Below the pieces are notes generated by a model. It had not been told where the DNA came from, ran no database searches, and saw only the letters and a list, made by a program, of their open reading frames with translations. A stretch of 64,000 bases of DNA from Lederbergia wuyishanensis (GTDB taxonomy: Bacteria > Bacillota > Bacilli > Bacillales > Bacillaceae_C): positions 1-64,000 of the forward strand of contig NZ_JALIRM010000020.1 in the NCBI RefSeq assembly GCF_022900255.1. Reading direction: 5' to 3'. The position numbers were made by a program, and so were the translations under genes. The number at the start of each line of letters is the position of its first letter. The stretch's first letter is position 1. Shown in pieces: positions 55,683-64,000 of this stretch.

Positions 55683-58163
55683 GTGGAAAGAGGAGATCTA
55701 AGTATCATTACACCGTTACGGAACATGGAGCTTCAACAAAATAAGTTTGACATTTCAAAGAAGCTCAAGGTCATTCAACAAAAGTTAGACTATGTATTCC
55801 TGCAAAAAGGGATTGCTCTGCTAATCGTATCTCTACTTCTTGGCCGAGCTTTAATATTATCCCATTTAACTCCATTCGCATTACCATTCTTCGCGGTCGT
55901 CTACTTATCCAAAAGAGACAAGGCTTCATCCGTTCTTCTCGGTCTCTTAGCTGGTTCACTTACGCTTTCCATCGGAAATGCCGCTTATATCTTTACTTTA
56001 TGTGCTGTTTTCCTAATAACGTATAAACTTATGGAAAATTTATTCAAACAAGCTTTTAAAATATTGCCCTATGCGGTTCTATGTATCTCCTTTTTTACCA
56101 AATGCGGTTTCTTGTATATACAAAATGGACAAACTCTCTCTCGGTACGACGGTGTTATGGCTGGAGTTGAAGCAAGTCTTGCATTTGTTCTTGTTTTTAT
56201 TTTCATGCAAAGCATCCCGTTTCTTTCTTCTCAAAAAAGAAAAAAGTCTTTAAAGACGGAAGAAATTATTAGCTTAATTATCTTATTAGCTTCTGTATTA
56301 ACAGGAACGATTGGATGGACGGTATATGATTTATCGATAGAACATATTCTTTCTCGTTATCTAGTTCTTCTTTTCGCTTTTACAGCTGGAGCAACAGTTG
56401 GATCGACGGTTGGGGTTGTCACAGGTTTGATTTTTAGCCTTGCTAGTATTTCAAGCCTTTATCAGATGAGCCTACTCGCTTTTTCAGGACTTCTAGGTGG
56501 CCTTCTTAAAGAAGGTAAACGCATAGGCTCCGCAATCGGGCTTATGGTGGCAACGGTTCTCATTGGTATGTACGGTGAGTCTAACACACCACTCGTTTTG
56601 ACCGTTTATGAATCATGTGCAGCCATTTTCCTATTTTTCATTACCCCTTCAAGCTTGACCGAAAAATTGGCGCGTTTTATTCCTGGTACTCCGGAACATG
56701 CAAAGGACCAACAACGATATGCAAGAAAAATTCGTGATATTACCGTTCGTAGGGTTGAGCAATTTTCATCTGTTTTCCAAGCATTATCTAATAGCTTTTC
56801 CCAACCTGAAAAATGGGAAGAGGATAAGAATGAAGATCAAGAATTTGATCTGTTTCTTAGTCATGTGACTGAAAAAACATGTCAAAATTGCTTTAAACGT
56901 AATCATTGTTGGAGTTCCAACTTTGATAAAACATATGAGTTAATGAGGAATGTTATGCATGATATAGATGAAAATTCTGGAACTCTTTCTCCTACTGTTT
57001 ATCGACAGTTGGACAAGCATTGTACTAAATCTAAAAAAGTACGTGATGCGGTCCATAAAGAACTAACAGTTATGAAGGCAAACCGGCAATTGAAAATACA
57101 GTTACAAGAAAGTAGGAAGCTTGTTGCAGAACAATTATTAGGCGTCTCAGAAGTAATGGGTGATTTCGCAAAAGAAATACAACGAGAACAAGAAAATCAT
57201 CATAGACAAGAGGAAATGATGTTGGATGTATTGCAGGATTTTGGAATTGAAATTGAGCAAATTGAAATTTATAACCTCGAACCTGGAAACGTGGATATTG
57301 ATATTACCCTTCCTCATTCCAGTAGTTTAGGTGAATTTGAAAAAATAATTGCTCCAATCGTTTCCGACATTTTGAATGAAACGATTGTCGTTAAGGGTGA
57401 GGAATATGAAGATTTTCGTTCAGATCTCTCTTATGCAACTCTTAGATCAGCAAAGGCTTATGTTGTTGAAACAGGTATTGCGCATGCTGCTAAAGGAGGA
57501 GGTTTTTTATCCGGCGATAGCTATTCGACGATTGAATTAGGCCCAGGAAAGTTTGCAGTAGCGATTAGCGACGGAATGGGAAATGGGGAAAGAGCCCATC
57601 ACGAAAGTAGTGAAACGCTAAAGCTTTTACAGAAAATCCTAAAATCTGGCATTGAAGAAAAGGTGGCGATCAAATCAGTCAATTCTGTTTTATCTCTTAG
57701 AACGACGGATGAGATTTTTTCAACATTAGATCTTGCTATGATTGATTTGCACAATGCACAAGCAAAATTCCTTAAAATTGGTTCCACCCCAAGCTTTATT
57801 AAGAGGGAAAATAAAATATTAAAAATAGAATCTGGTAATTTACCAATGGGGATATTACAGGAATTTGATGTAGACGTTGTAACTGAGCAACTACGTGCAG
57901 GGGATTTACTTATCATGATGAGTGACGGCATTTTTGAAGGTCCTAAAAATGTAGAAAATTATGAGTTATGGATGAAGCGGAAATTAAGGGAAATGGAAAC
58001 AAATGATCCTCAAGCCGTAGCAGATTTAATAATGGAAGAAGTGATAAGAACGAGATCTGGGGCGATTGCTGATGATATGACGATTGCAGTTGTGGCGATA
58101 AAACATAATACTCCAAAATGGGCTGCAATTCCTGTAAGAAACAAATATATGAAAATATCTTAA
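55683..58163 (+). CDS. spoIIE: Stage II sporulation protein E
   Basis: A membrane phosphatase that dephosphorylates SpoIIAA and so activates sigma-F in the forespore; it also works in polar septation. The 826-residue protein (B. subtilis 827) has an N-terminal region of about ten membrane segments, a central FtsZ-interaction region and a C-terminal PP2C domain with AISDGMGNGERA and MSDGIFEG. The GTG at 55683 is a reasonable start, about 11 nt after GGGGAG, but not certain. Confidence 0.95.
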   Translation: MERGDLSIITPLRNMELQQNKFDISKKLKVIQQKLDYVFLQKGIALLIVSLLLGRALILSHLTPFALPFFAVVYLSKRDKASSVLLGLLAGSLTLSIGNAAYIFTLCAVFLITYKLMENLFKQAFKILPYAVLCISFFTKCGFLYIQNGQTLSRYDGVMAGVEASLAFVLVFIFMQSIPFLSSQKRKKSLKTEEIISLIILLASVLTGTIGWTVYDLSIEHILSRYLVLLFAFTAGATVGSTVGVVTGLIFSLASISSLYQMSLLAFSGLLGGLLKEGKRIGSAIGLMVATVLIGMYGESNTPLVLTVYESCAAIFLFFITPSSLTEKLARFIPGTPEHAKDQQRYARKIRDITVRRVEQFSSVFQALSNSFSQPEKWEEDKNEDQEFDLFLSHVTEKTCQNCFKRNHCWSSNFDKTYELMRNVMHDIDENSGTLSPTVYRQLDKHCTKSKKVRDAVHKELTVMKANRQLKIQLQESRKLVAEQLLGVSEVMGDFAKEIQREQENHHRQEEMMLDVLQDFGIEIEQIEIYNLEPGNVDIDITLPHSSSLGEFEKIIAPIVSDILNETIVVKGEEYEDFRSDLSYATLRSAKAYVVETGIAHAAKGGGFLSGDSYSTIELGPGKFAVAISDGMGNGERAHHESSETLKLLQKILKSGIEEKVAIKSVNSVLSLRTTDEIFSTLDLAMIDLHNAQAKFLKIGSTPSFIKRENKILKIESGNLPMGILQEFDVDVVTEQLRAGDLLIMMSDGIFEGPKNVENYELWMKRKLREMETNDPQAVADLIMEEVIRTRSGAIADDMTIAVVAIKHNTPKWAAIPVRNKYMKIS

Positions 58164-58253
58164 AGAAGTATAAAAAAGGATACTCCCGGCGAGGATGATA
58201 ACAATAACGCAGTTTCGAAATATTCGCAAACTGTTAAATCTGGAGGGGAGTAC

Positions 58254-58991
58254 ATGAAGAAGGGTACTTTAAAACAAATATTATTAATTACGGACGGTTG
58301 CTCCAATCAAGGTGAAAATCCAATTGCTATGGCAGCACTTGCTAAAGAACACGGTATTACGGTAAATGTAATTGGTGTAGTTGAGAATGACGCGATTGAG
58401 GAACAAGGCATAAAGGAGATTGAAGGGATTGCCGCTTCCGGAGGTGGAATTAGTCAGATTGTTTTTGCTGAAGCATTATCACAGACCGTACAGATGGTGA
58501 CAAGAAAGGCAATGACCCAGACCTTACAAGGTGTCGTTAACAAGGAGTTGCGACAAATTTTAGGAAAGGAGATGGATTTAGAAGAACTTCCACCTGAGCA
58601 GCGAGGCGAAGTCATGGAAGTTGTCGATGAACTCGGCGAAACATCCGACGTAGAGGTCGTTGTATTAATAGATACGAGTGCTAGTATGAAATCCAAGCTC
58701 GATACAGTAAAAGAAGCATTATTAGACCTTTCATTAAGTTTGAACGCACGAATGGGCAATAATCGCTTTGCTGTATTAATATTTCCCGGGAAAAGGAGAG
58801 ATGTTGAAAGGCTATTAGATTGGACACCTAATTTAGAATTATTGACGACTATTTTCCCAAAGCTTGCCGTTGGAGGAATTACACCGACTGGTCCTGCTAT
58901 TCATGAGGCGATTACTTTTTTCAAGAAAAAGCGTTCTTTGAAAGGGTTGCTAACGGGTGATGATGAACAATACATGGAAGAGTCAATGTAA
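58254..58991 (+). CDS. yabS: VWA-domain protein YabS
   Basis: A 245-residue protein with a von Willebrand A domain in the C-terminal half; the metal site is VVLIDTSASM with the later GGITPTGPA. The N-terminal part (ITDGCSNQGENP) looks like a second VWA-like fold. GGAGGGG lies upstream. It overlaps yabT by 32 nt. The function is unknown. Confidence 0.9.
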   Translation: MKKGTLKQILLITDGCSNQGENPIAMAALAKEHGITVNVIGVVENDAIEEQGIKEIEGIAASGGGISQIVFAEALSQTVQMVTRKAMTQTLQGVVNKELRQILGKEMDLEELPPEQRGEVMEVVDELGETSDVEVVVLIDTSASMKSKLDTVKEALLDLSLSLNARMGNNRFAVLIFPGKRRDVERLLDWTPNLELLTTIFPKLAVGGITPTGPAIHEAITFFKKKRSLKGLLTGDDEQYMEESM

Positions 58992-59904
58992 ATATCCCGC
59001 TGGCACAGTAATTATTGGAAAATGGAATAGACATCGTTATGAGATTGTCAGAATGCTTGGTTCAGGTGCAAATGGGGTCGTATATCTCGCCGAAAGTAGC
59101 TTCGGTTTAACAGCAATAAAAATAAGTATCGATAGTGTATCGATTATCTCGGAGGTAAATGTCCTAAAAGCACTTGAGAAGGTCCAGGGATCATCCCTCG
59201 GGCCTTCTTTGTATGATGTCGATGATTGGGAAAATGGTAAAAGAAGAATTCACTTTTATGTAATGGAATATATTAAAGGTAAAGAATTGCTACACTTTGT
59301 TAGGGAAAAAGGAATTTCCTGGGCTGGAATAATGATGATCCAGTTGCTCGACGTTTTAGAAGGTCTTCATCAAAAAGGCTGGGTTTTTGGTGATTTAAAA
59401 CCAGAGAATTTAATTGTCGAAGGACCAACACCAAAAATTCGTTGTATAGATGTGGGAGGCACCACAATGAGGGGTCGCGCTATAAAGGAATTCACAGAGT
59501 TTTTTGATCGTGGCTACTGGGGGCTTGGTTCCAGAAAAGCTGAACCAAGTTACGATCTATTTTCCACCGCTATGATGATGATTAATTTACACTATCCGAA
59601 GCGTTTCGTAAAAAGTGGAAACAGTGTGAAACAATTAACCATCATAATTCAAGGAAATAAGGAATTGTTAAAATTTGATACTATTTTAATGAAGGCACTT
59701 TTAGGGAAATATGACTCTGCCAAAGAAATGAAAAAAGAGCTTCTTATAATTCTTTCCGCAGGCGAAAGGTCTAAGCAGCAACGTACTACACGGTATGCAC
59801 CAAAGCCGAAGAAGAAAAAAATGAGAGCCTTTCTCGAAACAGTTTCAATCCTGCTGATTACGATGATTCTATATACCTTATACATATATGGTTATATATT
59901 ATAG
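58960..59904 (+). CDS. yabT: Serine/threonine protein kinase YabT
   Basis: A DNA-activated Hanks-type kinase of the forespore that phosphorylates RecA and AbrB in B. subtilis. The 314-residue protein has the glycine loop LGSGANGVVY, an ATP lysine in AIKIS, the catalytic loop FGDLKPEN (no HRD) and DVG in place of DFG. A C-terminal membrane segment (FLETVSILLITMILYTLYIY) anchors it. The second of three clustered start codons gives the B. subtilis-like MMN. Confidence 0.92.
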   Translation: MMNNTWKSQCKYPAGTVIIGKWNRHRYEIVRMLGSGANGVVYLAESSFGLTAIKISIDSVSIISEVNVLKALEKVQGSSLGPSLYDVDDWENGKRRIHFYVMEYIKGKELLHFVREKGISWAGIMMIQLLDVLEGLHQKGWVFGDLKPENLIVEGPTPKIRCIDVGGTTMRGRAIKEFTEFFDRGYWGLGSRKAEPSYDLFSTAMMMINLHYPKRFVKSGNSVKQLTIIIQGNKELLKFDTILMKALLGKYDSAKEMKKELLIILSAGERSKQQRTTRYAPKPKKKKMRAFLETVSILLITMILYTLYIYGYIL

Positions 59905-60035
59905 GAAAAATTTAATGCATTAAGCTACTCAATATAAAGCAGTAAATGGTAGGATATAGGAAGAAGTAAAGTAGAAGGCGATAGATCTAACAAATAAAAA
60001 ATAAATTTCTGCAATAGTGTAAGGGAATGGTTTTT

Positions 60036-61430
60036 GTGTTGGGATTCGAGAGAAAAACGCATAATTTTATTTCAAAACATTCCCTGATTCAAGAGGGAGA
60101 TTATATTCTTGTCGCTGTGTCAGGGGGACCTGATTCTTTAGCATTGCTTGATTTTCTATATCATCAATCTGAAAAATATAATATAAAGATTGCTGCTGCT
60201 CATGTTGATCATATGTTAAGAGACGAAGCTTCTAAAGACGATCTCATTTTCGTCCAACAGTATTGCGAAAAGCGAGGAATTGTATGTAAAAGTACTTCCA
60301 TCGATATAAAAACGAAAATGGCAATCGATAAAACTGGTTTACAAGAAACAGCTCGAACATATCGTTATCAATTTTTTGAAAAAGAAATGGAGGAACTTCA
60401 GGCAAATAAGCTTGCGGTTGGTCAACATGGTGATGATCAAATAGAGACCATTCTAATGCGACTTGTAAGGGGAAGCAGTGGAATCTCAAGAGCCGGTATC
60501 CAGGTGATAAGACCATTTGGATCAGGGAAAGAAATGATTCGTCCGCTTTTAAGTGTATCCAAACTGGAAATTGAGGAATACTGCGATGTTCATCAGCTAA
60601 AACCTCGTCGTGATTTAAGTAACGATACAAAAAAATATACGAGAAATCGATTTAGACTAGAAGTATTGCCTTTTTTAAAAAATGAAAATCTTCGGGTGAT
60701 TGAACACTTTCAACGTTTCAGTGAAGAATTAAGTGAAGATGAGTCGTTTTTACAGGAATTGGCTAAGGAAGCATTTTCGAAGATGTGTCAGGAGTATGGA
60801 GAAGATGGAATAACTCTAGATATTCCCTCGTTTTGTACAATAGCTTTGCCTTTACAAAGAAGGGTGATTCATCTAATATTAAACTATCTTTACAAGCAGT
60901 ACATACTTGATTTAACATCTATACATATTGATGCTCTACAGCAGTTGATTAAATCTAAGAATCCATCAGGAAGATTGGATTTCCCAAATGGTTTAAAAGT
61001 AATTCGATCATATGATGTTTGCAGATTTACGTTTGTTAATCAGGAGCGAGACACGGAATATAATTATCAAATTTTTGCAGGTGAAAAAGTAGCTCTTCCA
61101 AACGGCAAAACGTTCCGTGTAGAAAAAGTATCTGATTGTCCAATCAAAACAGATGCAAATACACTTGCGATCGATTCTGAATCCATTCACTTTCCCTTAA
61201 CTATTAGAACGAGGCAACAGGGTGATAAATTTAAGGTTAAAGGGATGGGTACAAAAAAAATCAAGGATATTTTTATTGATATGAAAATACCATTGGAAGA
61301 TAGGGCGATTTGGCCTATTGTTACAGATCGATCAGGGGAAGTCCTTTGGATTCCTGGATTGAAAAAGCCTTCCTATGAAACACCTCCTGTGCAACAAAAA
61401 GATTATTACATTATGTATTACAGCGACTAA
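60036..61430 (+). CDS. tilS: tRNA(Ile)-lysidine synthetase
   Basis: Modifies C34 of tRNA-Ile(CAT) to lysidine so that it reads AUA codons. The 464-residue protein has the PP-loop SGGPDS at residues 29-34, a GQHGDDQIET motif and a C-terminal domain (TRQQGDKFKVKGMG). The GTG at 60036 lies 9 nt after AAGGGA, better than the ATG at 60027, which overlaps it. Confidence 0.94.
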   Translation: MLGFERKTHNFISKHSLIQEGDYILVAVSGGPDSLALLDFLYHQSEKYNIKIAAAHVDHMLRDEASKDDLIFVQQYCEKRGIVCKSTSIDIKTKMAIDKTGLQETARTYRYQFFEKEMEELQANKLAVGQHGDDQIETILMRLVRGSSGISRAGIQVIRPFGSGKEMIRPLLSVSKLEIEEYCDVHQLKPRRDLSNDTKKYTRNRFRLEVLPFLKNENLRVIEHFQRFSEELSEDESFLQELAKEAFSKMCQEYGEDGITLDIPSFCTIALPLQRRVIHLILNYLYKQYILDLTSIHIDALQQLIKSKNPSGRLDFPNGLKVIRSYDVCRFTFVNQERDTEYNYQIFAGEKVALPNGKTFRVEKVSDCPIKTDANTLAIDSESIHFPLTIRTRQQGDKFKVKGMGTKKIKDIFIDMKIPLEDRAIWPIVTDRSGEVLWIPGLKKPSYETPPVQQKDYYIMYYSD

Positions 61431-61454
61431 CTTTTCCTAGGAGGAAAACGATAG

Positions 61455-61991
61455 ATGAAAAACGATATTGAAAAAGTTTTAATAACAGAAGATGAAATTA
61501 ATGCAAAAATAGCTGAACTTGGCCATAAACTTACAGAAGAATATGATGGGCGTTTTCCTCTTGCAGTAGGAGTGCTAAAAGGGGCAACACCCTTTATGAC
61601 GGATCTTATGAAGAGAATTGATACATATTTAGAAATCGATTTTATGGATGTATCGAGTTATGGAAGATCAACTGTTTCTTCGGGGGAAGTAAAAATACTA
61701 AAAGATTTAAATACACCAGTTGAGGGTAGAGATATCCTTATCATTGAAGACATTATAGATAGTGGCTTAACATTGAGCTATCTCGTTGATCTATTCCGTT
61801 ATCGCAAAGCAAAATCAATCAAAATTGTTACATTATTGGATAAGCCAACAGGCAGAAAAGCGGATATACAAGCAGATTACGTAGGTTTTATTGTCCCAGA
61901 TGAATTTGTAGTCGGTTATGGTCTTGATTACGCTGAGAAATATCGTAACCTACCCTATATTGGGATATTAAAGCCTGAAATTTATGGCTAG
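61455..61991 (+). CDS. hpt: Hypoxanthine-guanine phosphoribosyltransferase
   Basis: Salvages hypoxanthine and guanine with PRPP. The 178-residue enzyme has the PRPP loop [12 protein letters not shown] and the base-binding [23 protein letters not shown] lies upstream. Its place between tilS and ftsH is conserved in many Firmicutes. Confidence 0.95.
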   Translation: MKNDIEKVLITEDEINAKIAELGHKLTEEYDGRFPLAVGVLKGATPFMTDLMKRIDTYLEIDFMDVSSYGRSTVSSGEVKILKDLNTPVEGRDILIIEDIIDSGLTLSYLVDLFRYRKAKSIKIVTLLDKPTGRKADIQADYVGFIVPDEFVVGYGLDYAEKYRNLPYIGILKPEIYG

Positions 61992-62034
61992 AATATATAA
62001 TAATGAAATAAAAAATGAAAAAGAAGTGGATTTG

Positions 62035-62064
62035 TTGTAAAGACAGAAATGACTATGATACTAT
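62035..62064 (+). promoter_or_regulatory. Possible ftsH promoter
   Basis: TTGTAA and TACTAT are separated by 18 bp, about 110 nt before the start codon. Confidence 0.4.
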
Positions 62065-62172
62065 TGAATATAGTTTTTTTAAAAGCTAAAAAATGAAAGC
62101 TTTTTTATAAAAATAAATTTTTAATACAGTCATTTTTATATACGCTTTTCTTAAAGTGGGAGGAGGTAAGGG

Positions 62173-64000
62173 ATGAACCGGATTTTTAGAAATGTAATAT
62201 TCTATGCTCTAATTTTTCTTGTACTTGTAGGGATATTAAGTTGGTTTAAAAATAGTAATGAAACAATTAAGCCGATGGCGTATCAGCAATTTGTCACGCA
62301 TTTAGAAAAAGGTGATATCAAGAAGTATACAATGCAACCTGAACGGGGCGTTTATGAAATAAAAGGACAATTAGAGGGTGCTCAAGAAGGTGAGTTTTTT
62401 ATCACATATGTGATGAATAGTCCTGCTATGCTAGATCGTATTGATGCCGCAACTTCTTCTGAATTGGAAGTTAAACCTGCTAAAGAAACTAGCGGTTGGG
62501 TATCGTTCTTTACGACGATAATACCTTTTATCATCATCTTTATTTTGTTCTTCTTCTTGCTAAACCAAGCACAAGGTGGCGGAAGTCGGGTAATGAATTT
62601 CGGAAAGAGTAAAGCACGACTCTATTCTGAAGAAAAGAAAAAGGTTCGTTTTAAAGATGTTGCAGGTGCCGATGAAGAAAAGCAAGAACTCGTTGAAGTT
62701 GTTGAGTTTTTAAAGGATCCAAGAAAATTCTCAGAGTTGGGAGCAAGAATACCAAAGGGGATTTTACTTGTGGGACCTCCGGGTACTGGTAAGACACTTT
62801 TAGCGCGCGCTGTTGCTGGAGAGGCTGGAGTACCATTCTTCTCAATCAGTGGTTCCGACTTTGTTGAAATGTTCGTCGGTGTCGGTGCCTCTCGTGTACG
62901 TGATCTCTTTGAAAATGCTAAGAAAAATGCTCCATGTATCATTTTCATTGATGAAATTGATGCTGTTGGACGTCAACGTGGTGCCGGACTTGGTGGGGGC
63001 CACGATGAGCGTGAACAGACATTAAACCAATTGCTCGTTGAAATGGATGGATTTGGTGAAAATGAAGGAATCATCATTGTAGCCGCAACAAACCGTCCTG
63101 ATATTTTAGACCCTGCTCTATTACGCCCAGGCCGTTTTGACCGTCAAATTACGGTTGATCGCCCAGATGTGAAGGGACGTGAAGCGGTCTTGCGTGTTCA
63201 TGCACGTAATAAGCCGCTTGATGATTCTGTTGACTTAAAATCTATTGCGATGAGAACGCCTGGTTTTTCAGGTGCAGACTTAGAAAATCTTTTGAATGAA
63301 GCTGCGTTAGTTGCGGCAAGGCATAACAAGAAGAAAATTGATATGCTTGATGTGGATGAAGCGACCGACCGTGTAATTGCTGGTCCAGCTAAGAAAAGCC
63401 GAGTCATATCTGAGAAAGAGCGTAACATTGTTGCGTATCACGAAGGTGGACATACGGTCATTGGTCTCGTATTGGATGAAGCGGATATCGTTCATAAAGT
63501 AACGATAGTTCCTCGTGGTCAAGCTGGGGGATATGCTGTAATGCTTCCTAAGGAAGATCGCTATTTCCAAACGAAGCCAGAGTTACTGGATAAAATTACT
63601 GGGTTACTTGGAGGTCGTGTTGCTGAAGAGATTACGTTTAATGAAGCGTCCACAGGTGCACATAATGACTTCCAACGTGCTACAGGAATTGCCCGTCGCA
63701 TGGTCACTGAATTTGGAATGAGTGAAAAACTCGGTCCGCTACAATTTGGTCAAGCGCAAGGCGGTCAAGTATTCTTAGGCCGTGATTTACACAATGAACA
63801 AAACTATTCTGATGCAATTGCATATGAAATTGATATGGAAATTCAACGCATCATAAAAGAATGTTACGAGAGAGCTGAAAAGATTCTCAGGGAAAATCGT
63901 GACAAGCTTGAATTGATTGCACAAACACTTCTTGAAGTAGAAACTCTTGATGCTGAACAAATTAAGAGTCTTTATGAAAAGGGCACTCTTCCGGACCGTC
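62173..64000 (+). CDS. ftsH: ATP-dependent zinc metalloprotease FtsH (cut by the window end)
   Basis: A membrane AAA+ protease that degrades regulators and damaged membrane proteins. About 609 residues are visible and the frame is open at the edge; B. subtilis FtsH has 637. Two membrane segments (about 8-26 and 113-133) frame an external domain. The AAA module has Walker A GPPGTGKT at residues 201-208, Walker [10 protein letters not shown] and a second region of homology [19 protein letters not shown]. The zinc site is HEGGH at 423-427. AGGAGG lies upstream of the ATG. Confidence 0.96.
   Translation, partial: MNRIFRNVIFYALIFLVLVGILSWFKNSNETIKPMAYQQFVTHLEKGDIKKYTMQPERGVYEIKGQLEGAQEGEFFITYVMNSPAMLDRIDAATSSELEVKPAKETSGWVSFFTTIIPFIIIFILFFFLLNQAQGGGSRVMNFGKSKARLYSEEKKKVRFKDVAGADEEKQELVEVVEFLKDPRKFSELGARIPKGILLVGPPGTGKTLLARAVAGEAGVPFFSISGSDFVEMFVGVGASRVRDLFENAKKNAPCIIFIDEIDAVGRQRGAGLGGGHDEREQTLNQLLVEMDGFGENEGIIIVAATNRPDILDPALLRPGRFDRQITVDRPDVKGREAVLRVHARNKPLDDSVDLKSIAMRTPGFSGADLENLLNEAALVAARHNKKKIDMLDVDEATDRVIAGPAKKSRVISEKERNIVAYHEGGHTVIGLVLDEADIVHKVTIVPRGQAGGYAVMLPKEDRYFQTKPELLDKITGLLGGRVAEEITFNEASTGAHNDFQRATGIARRMVTEFGMSEKLGPLQFGQAQGGQVFLGRDLHNEQNYSDAIAYEIDMEIQRIIKECYERAEKILRENRDKLELIAQTLLEVETLDAEQIKSLYEKGTLPDR

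Noticed and set aside
60300-60630. Minus-strand frame over tilS
   Set aside because: It overlaps a conserved gene in a different frame and shows no family features.

Overview
The window reads as the origin-proximal chromosome of an endospore-forming Bacillaceae species (Bacillus sensu lato, low GC). The gene order follows the Bacillus subtilis arc that runs from the end of the first rRNA operon to ftsH: yaaC, guaB, dacA, pdxST, serS, dck/dgk, yaaH, tadA, scr, dnaX, recR, bofA, gin, tmk, holB, yabA, rsmI, abrB, metS, yabE, rnmV, ksgA, yabG, veg, sspF, ispE, purR, ridA, spoVG, glmU, prs, ctc, pth, fin, mfd, spoVT, yabMNOPQ, divIC, yabR, spoIIE, yabST, tilS, hpt, ftsH. The sporulation genes (bofA, gin, yabG, sspF, spoVG, fin, spoVT, yabPQ, spoIIE) show that the organism makes spores. 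The genus cannot be fixed from sequence reading alone. Gene symbols rest on recalled homologues and conserved order, not on a search.

Region by region. 1-1440: the 3' end of an rRNA operon (5S rRNA) runs into an unusual tandem array of 283-284 bp units, each carrying a 5S-like sequence with a conserved 3' three-quarters, a rewritten 5' part and its own terminator. 1.4-9.4 kb: yaaC, guaB, dacA, pdxST and T-box-controlled serS with tRNA-Ser. 9.4-16.7 kb: nucleoside kinases and a spore-lytic enzyme on the minus strand, then tadA, the long SRP RNA, and the dnaX-ebfC-recR-yaaL-bofA run. 16.8-17.2 kb: tRNA-Ile and tRNA-Ala stand alone where B. subtilis has the complete rrnA operon. 17.3-24.8 kb: gin, a decarboxylase, tmk, darA, holB, ricT, yabA, trmN6, yazA, rsmI. 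24.9-28.2 kb: an inserted sulfur operon yrrT-luxS-mccA-mccB. 28.2-44.5 kb: abrB (with a double Spo0A-box operator), metS, tatD, yabE, rnmV-ksgA, yabG, veg, sspF, ispE, purR-ridA-spoVG-glmU-prs-ctc-pth-fin. 44.8-64 kb: mfd to ftsH, the last gene cut by the window edge.

The genes are mainly housekeeping (GMP, PLP, PRPP, UDP-GlcNAc and isoprenoid synthesis, translation, DNA replication and repair) interleaved with sporulation control. Regulatory sites that can be read directly include sigma-A promoters (scr, yabE, veg, tRNA-Ser, tRNA-Met), a sigma-B promoter for ctc, a sigma-H-like promoter for spoVG, a sigma-F/G-like promoter for gin, a serine T-box, and a spoIIE promoter with the 21-bp spacer typical of Spo0A-activated genes.

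The points most worth attention are the 5S-derived tandem array, the rRNA-less Ile/Ala tRNA pair, the luxS-containing reverse transsulfuration operon, a probable AUA start codon for fin, and two modular families of intergenic repeats.
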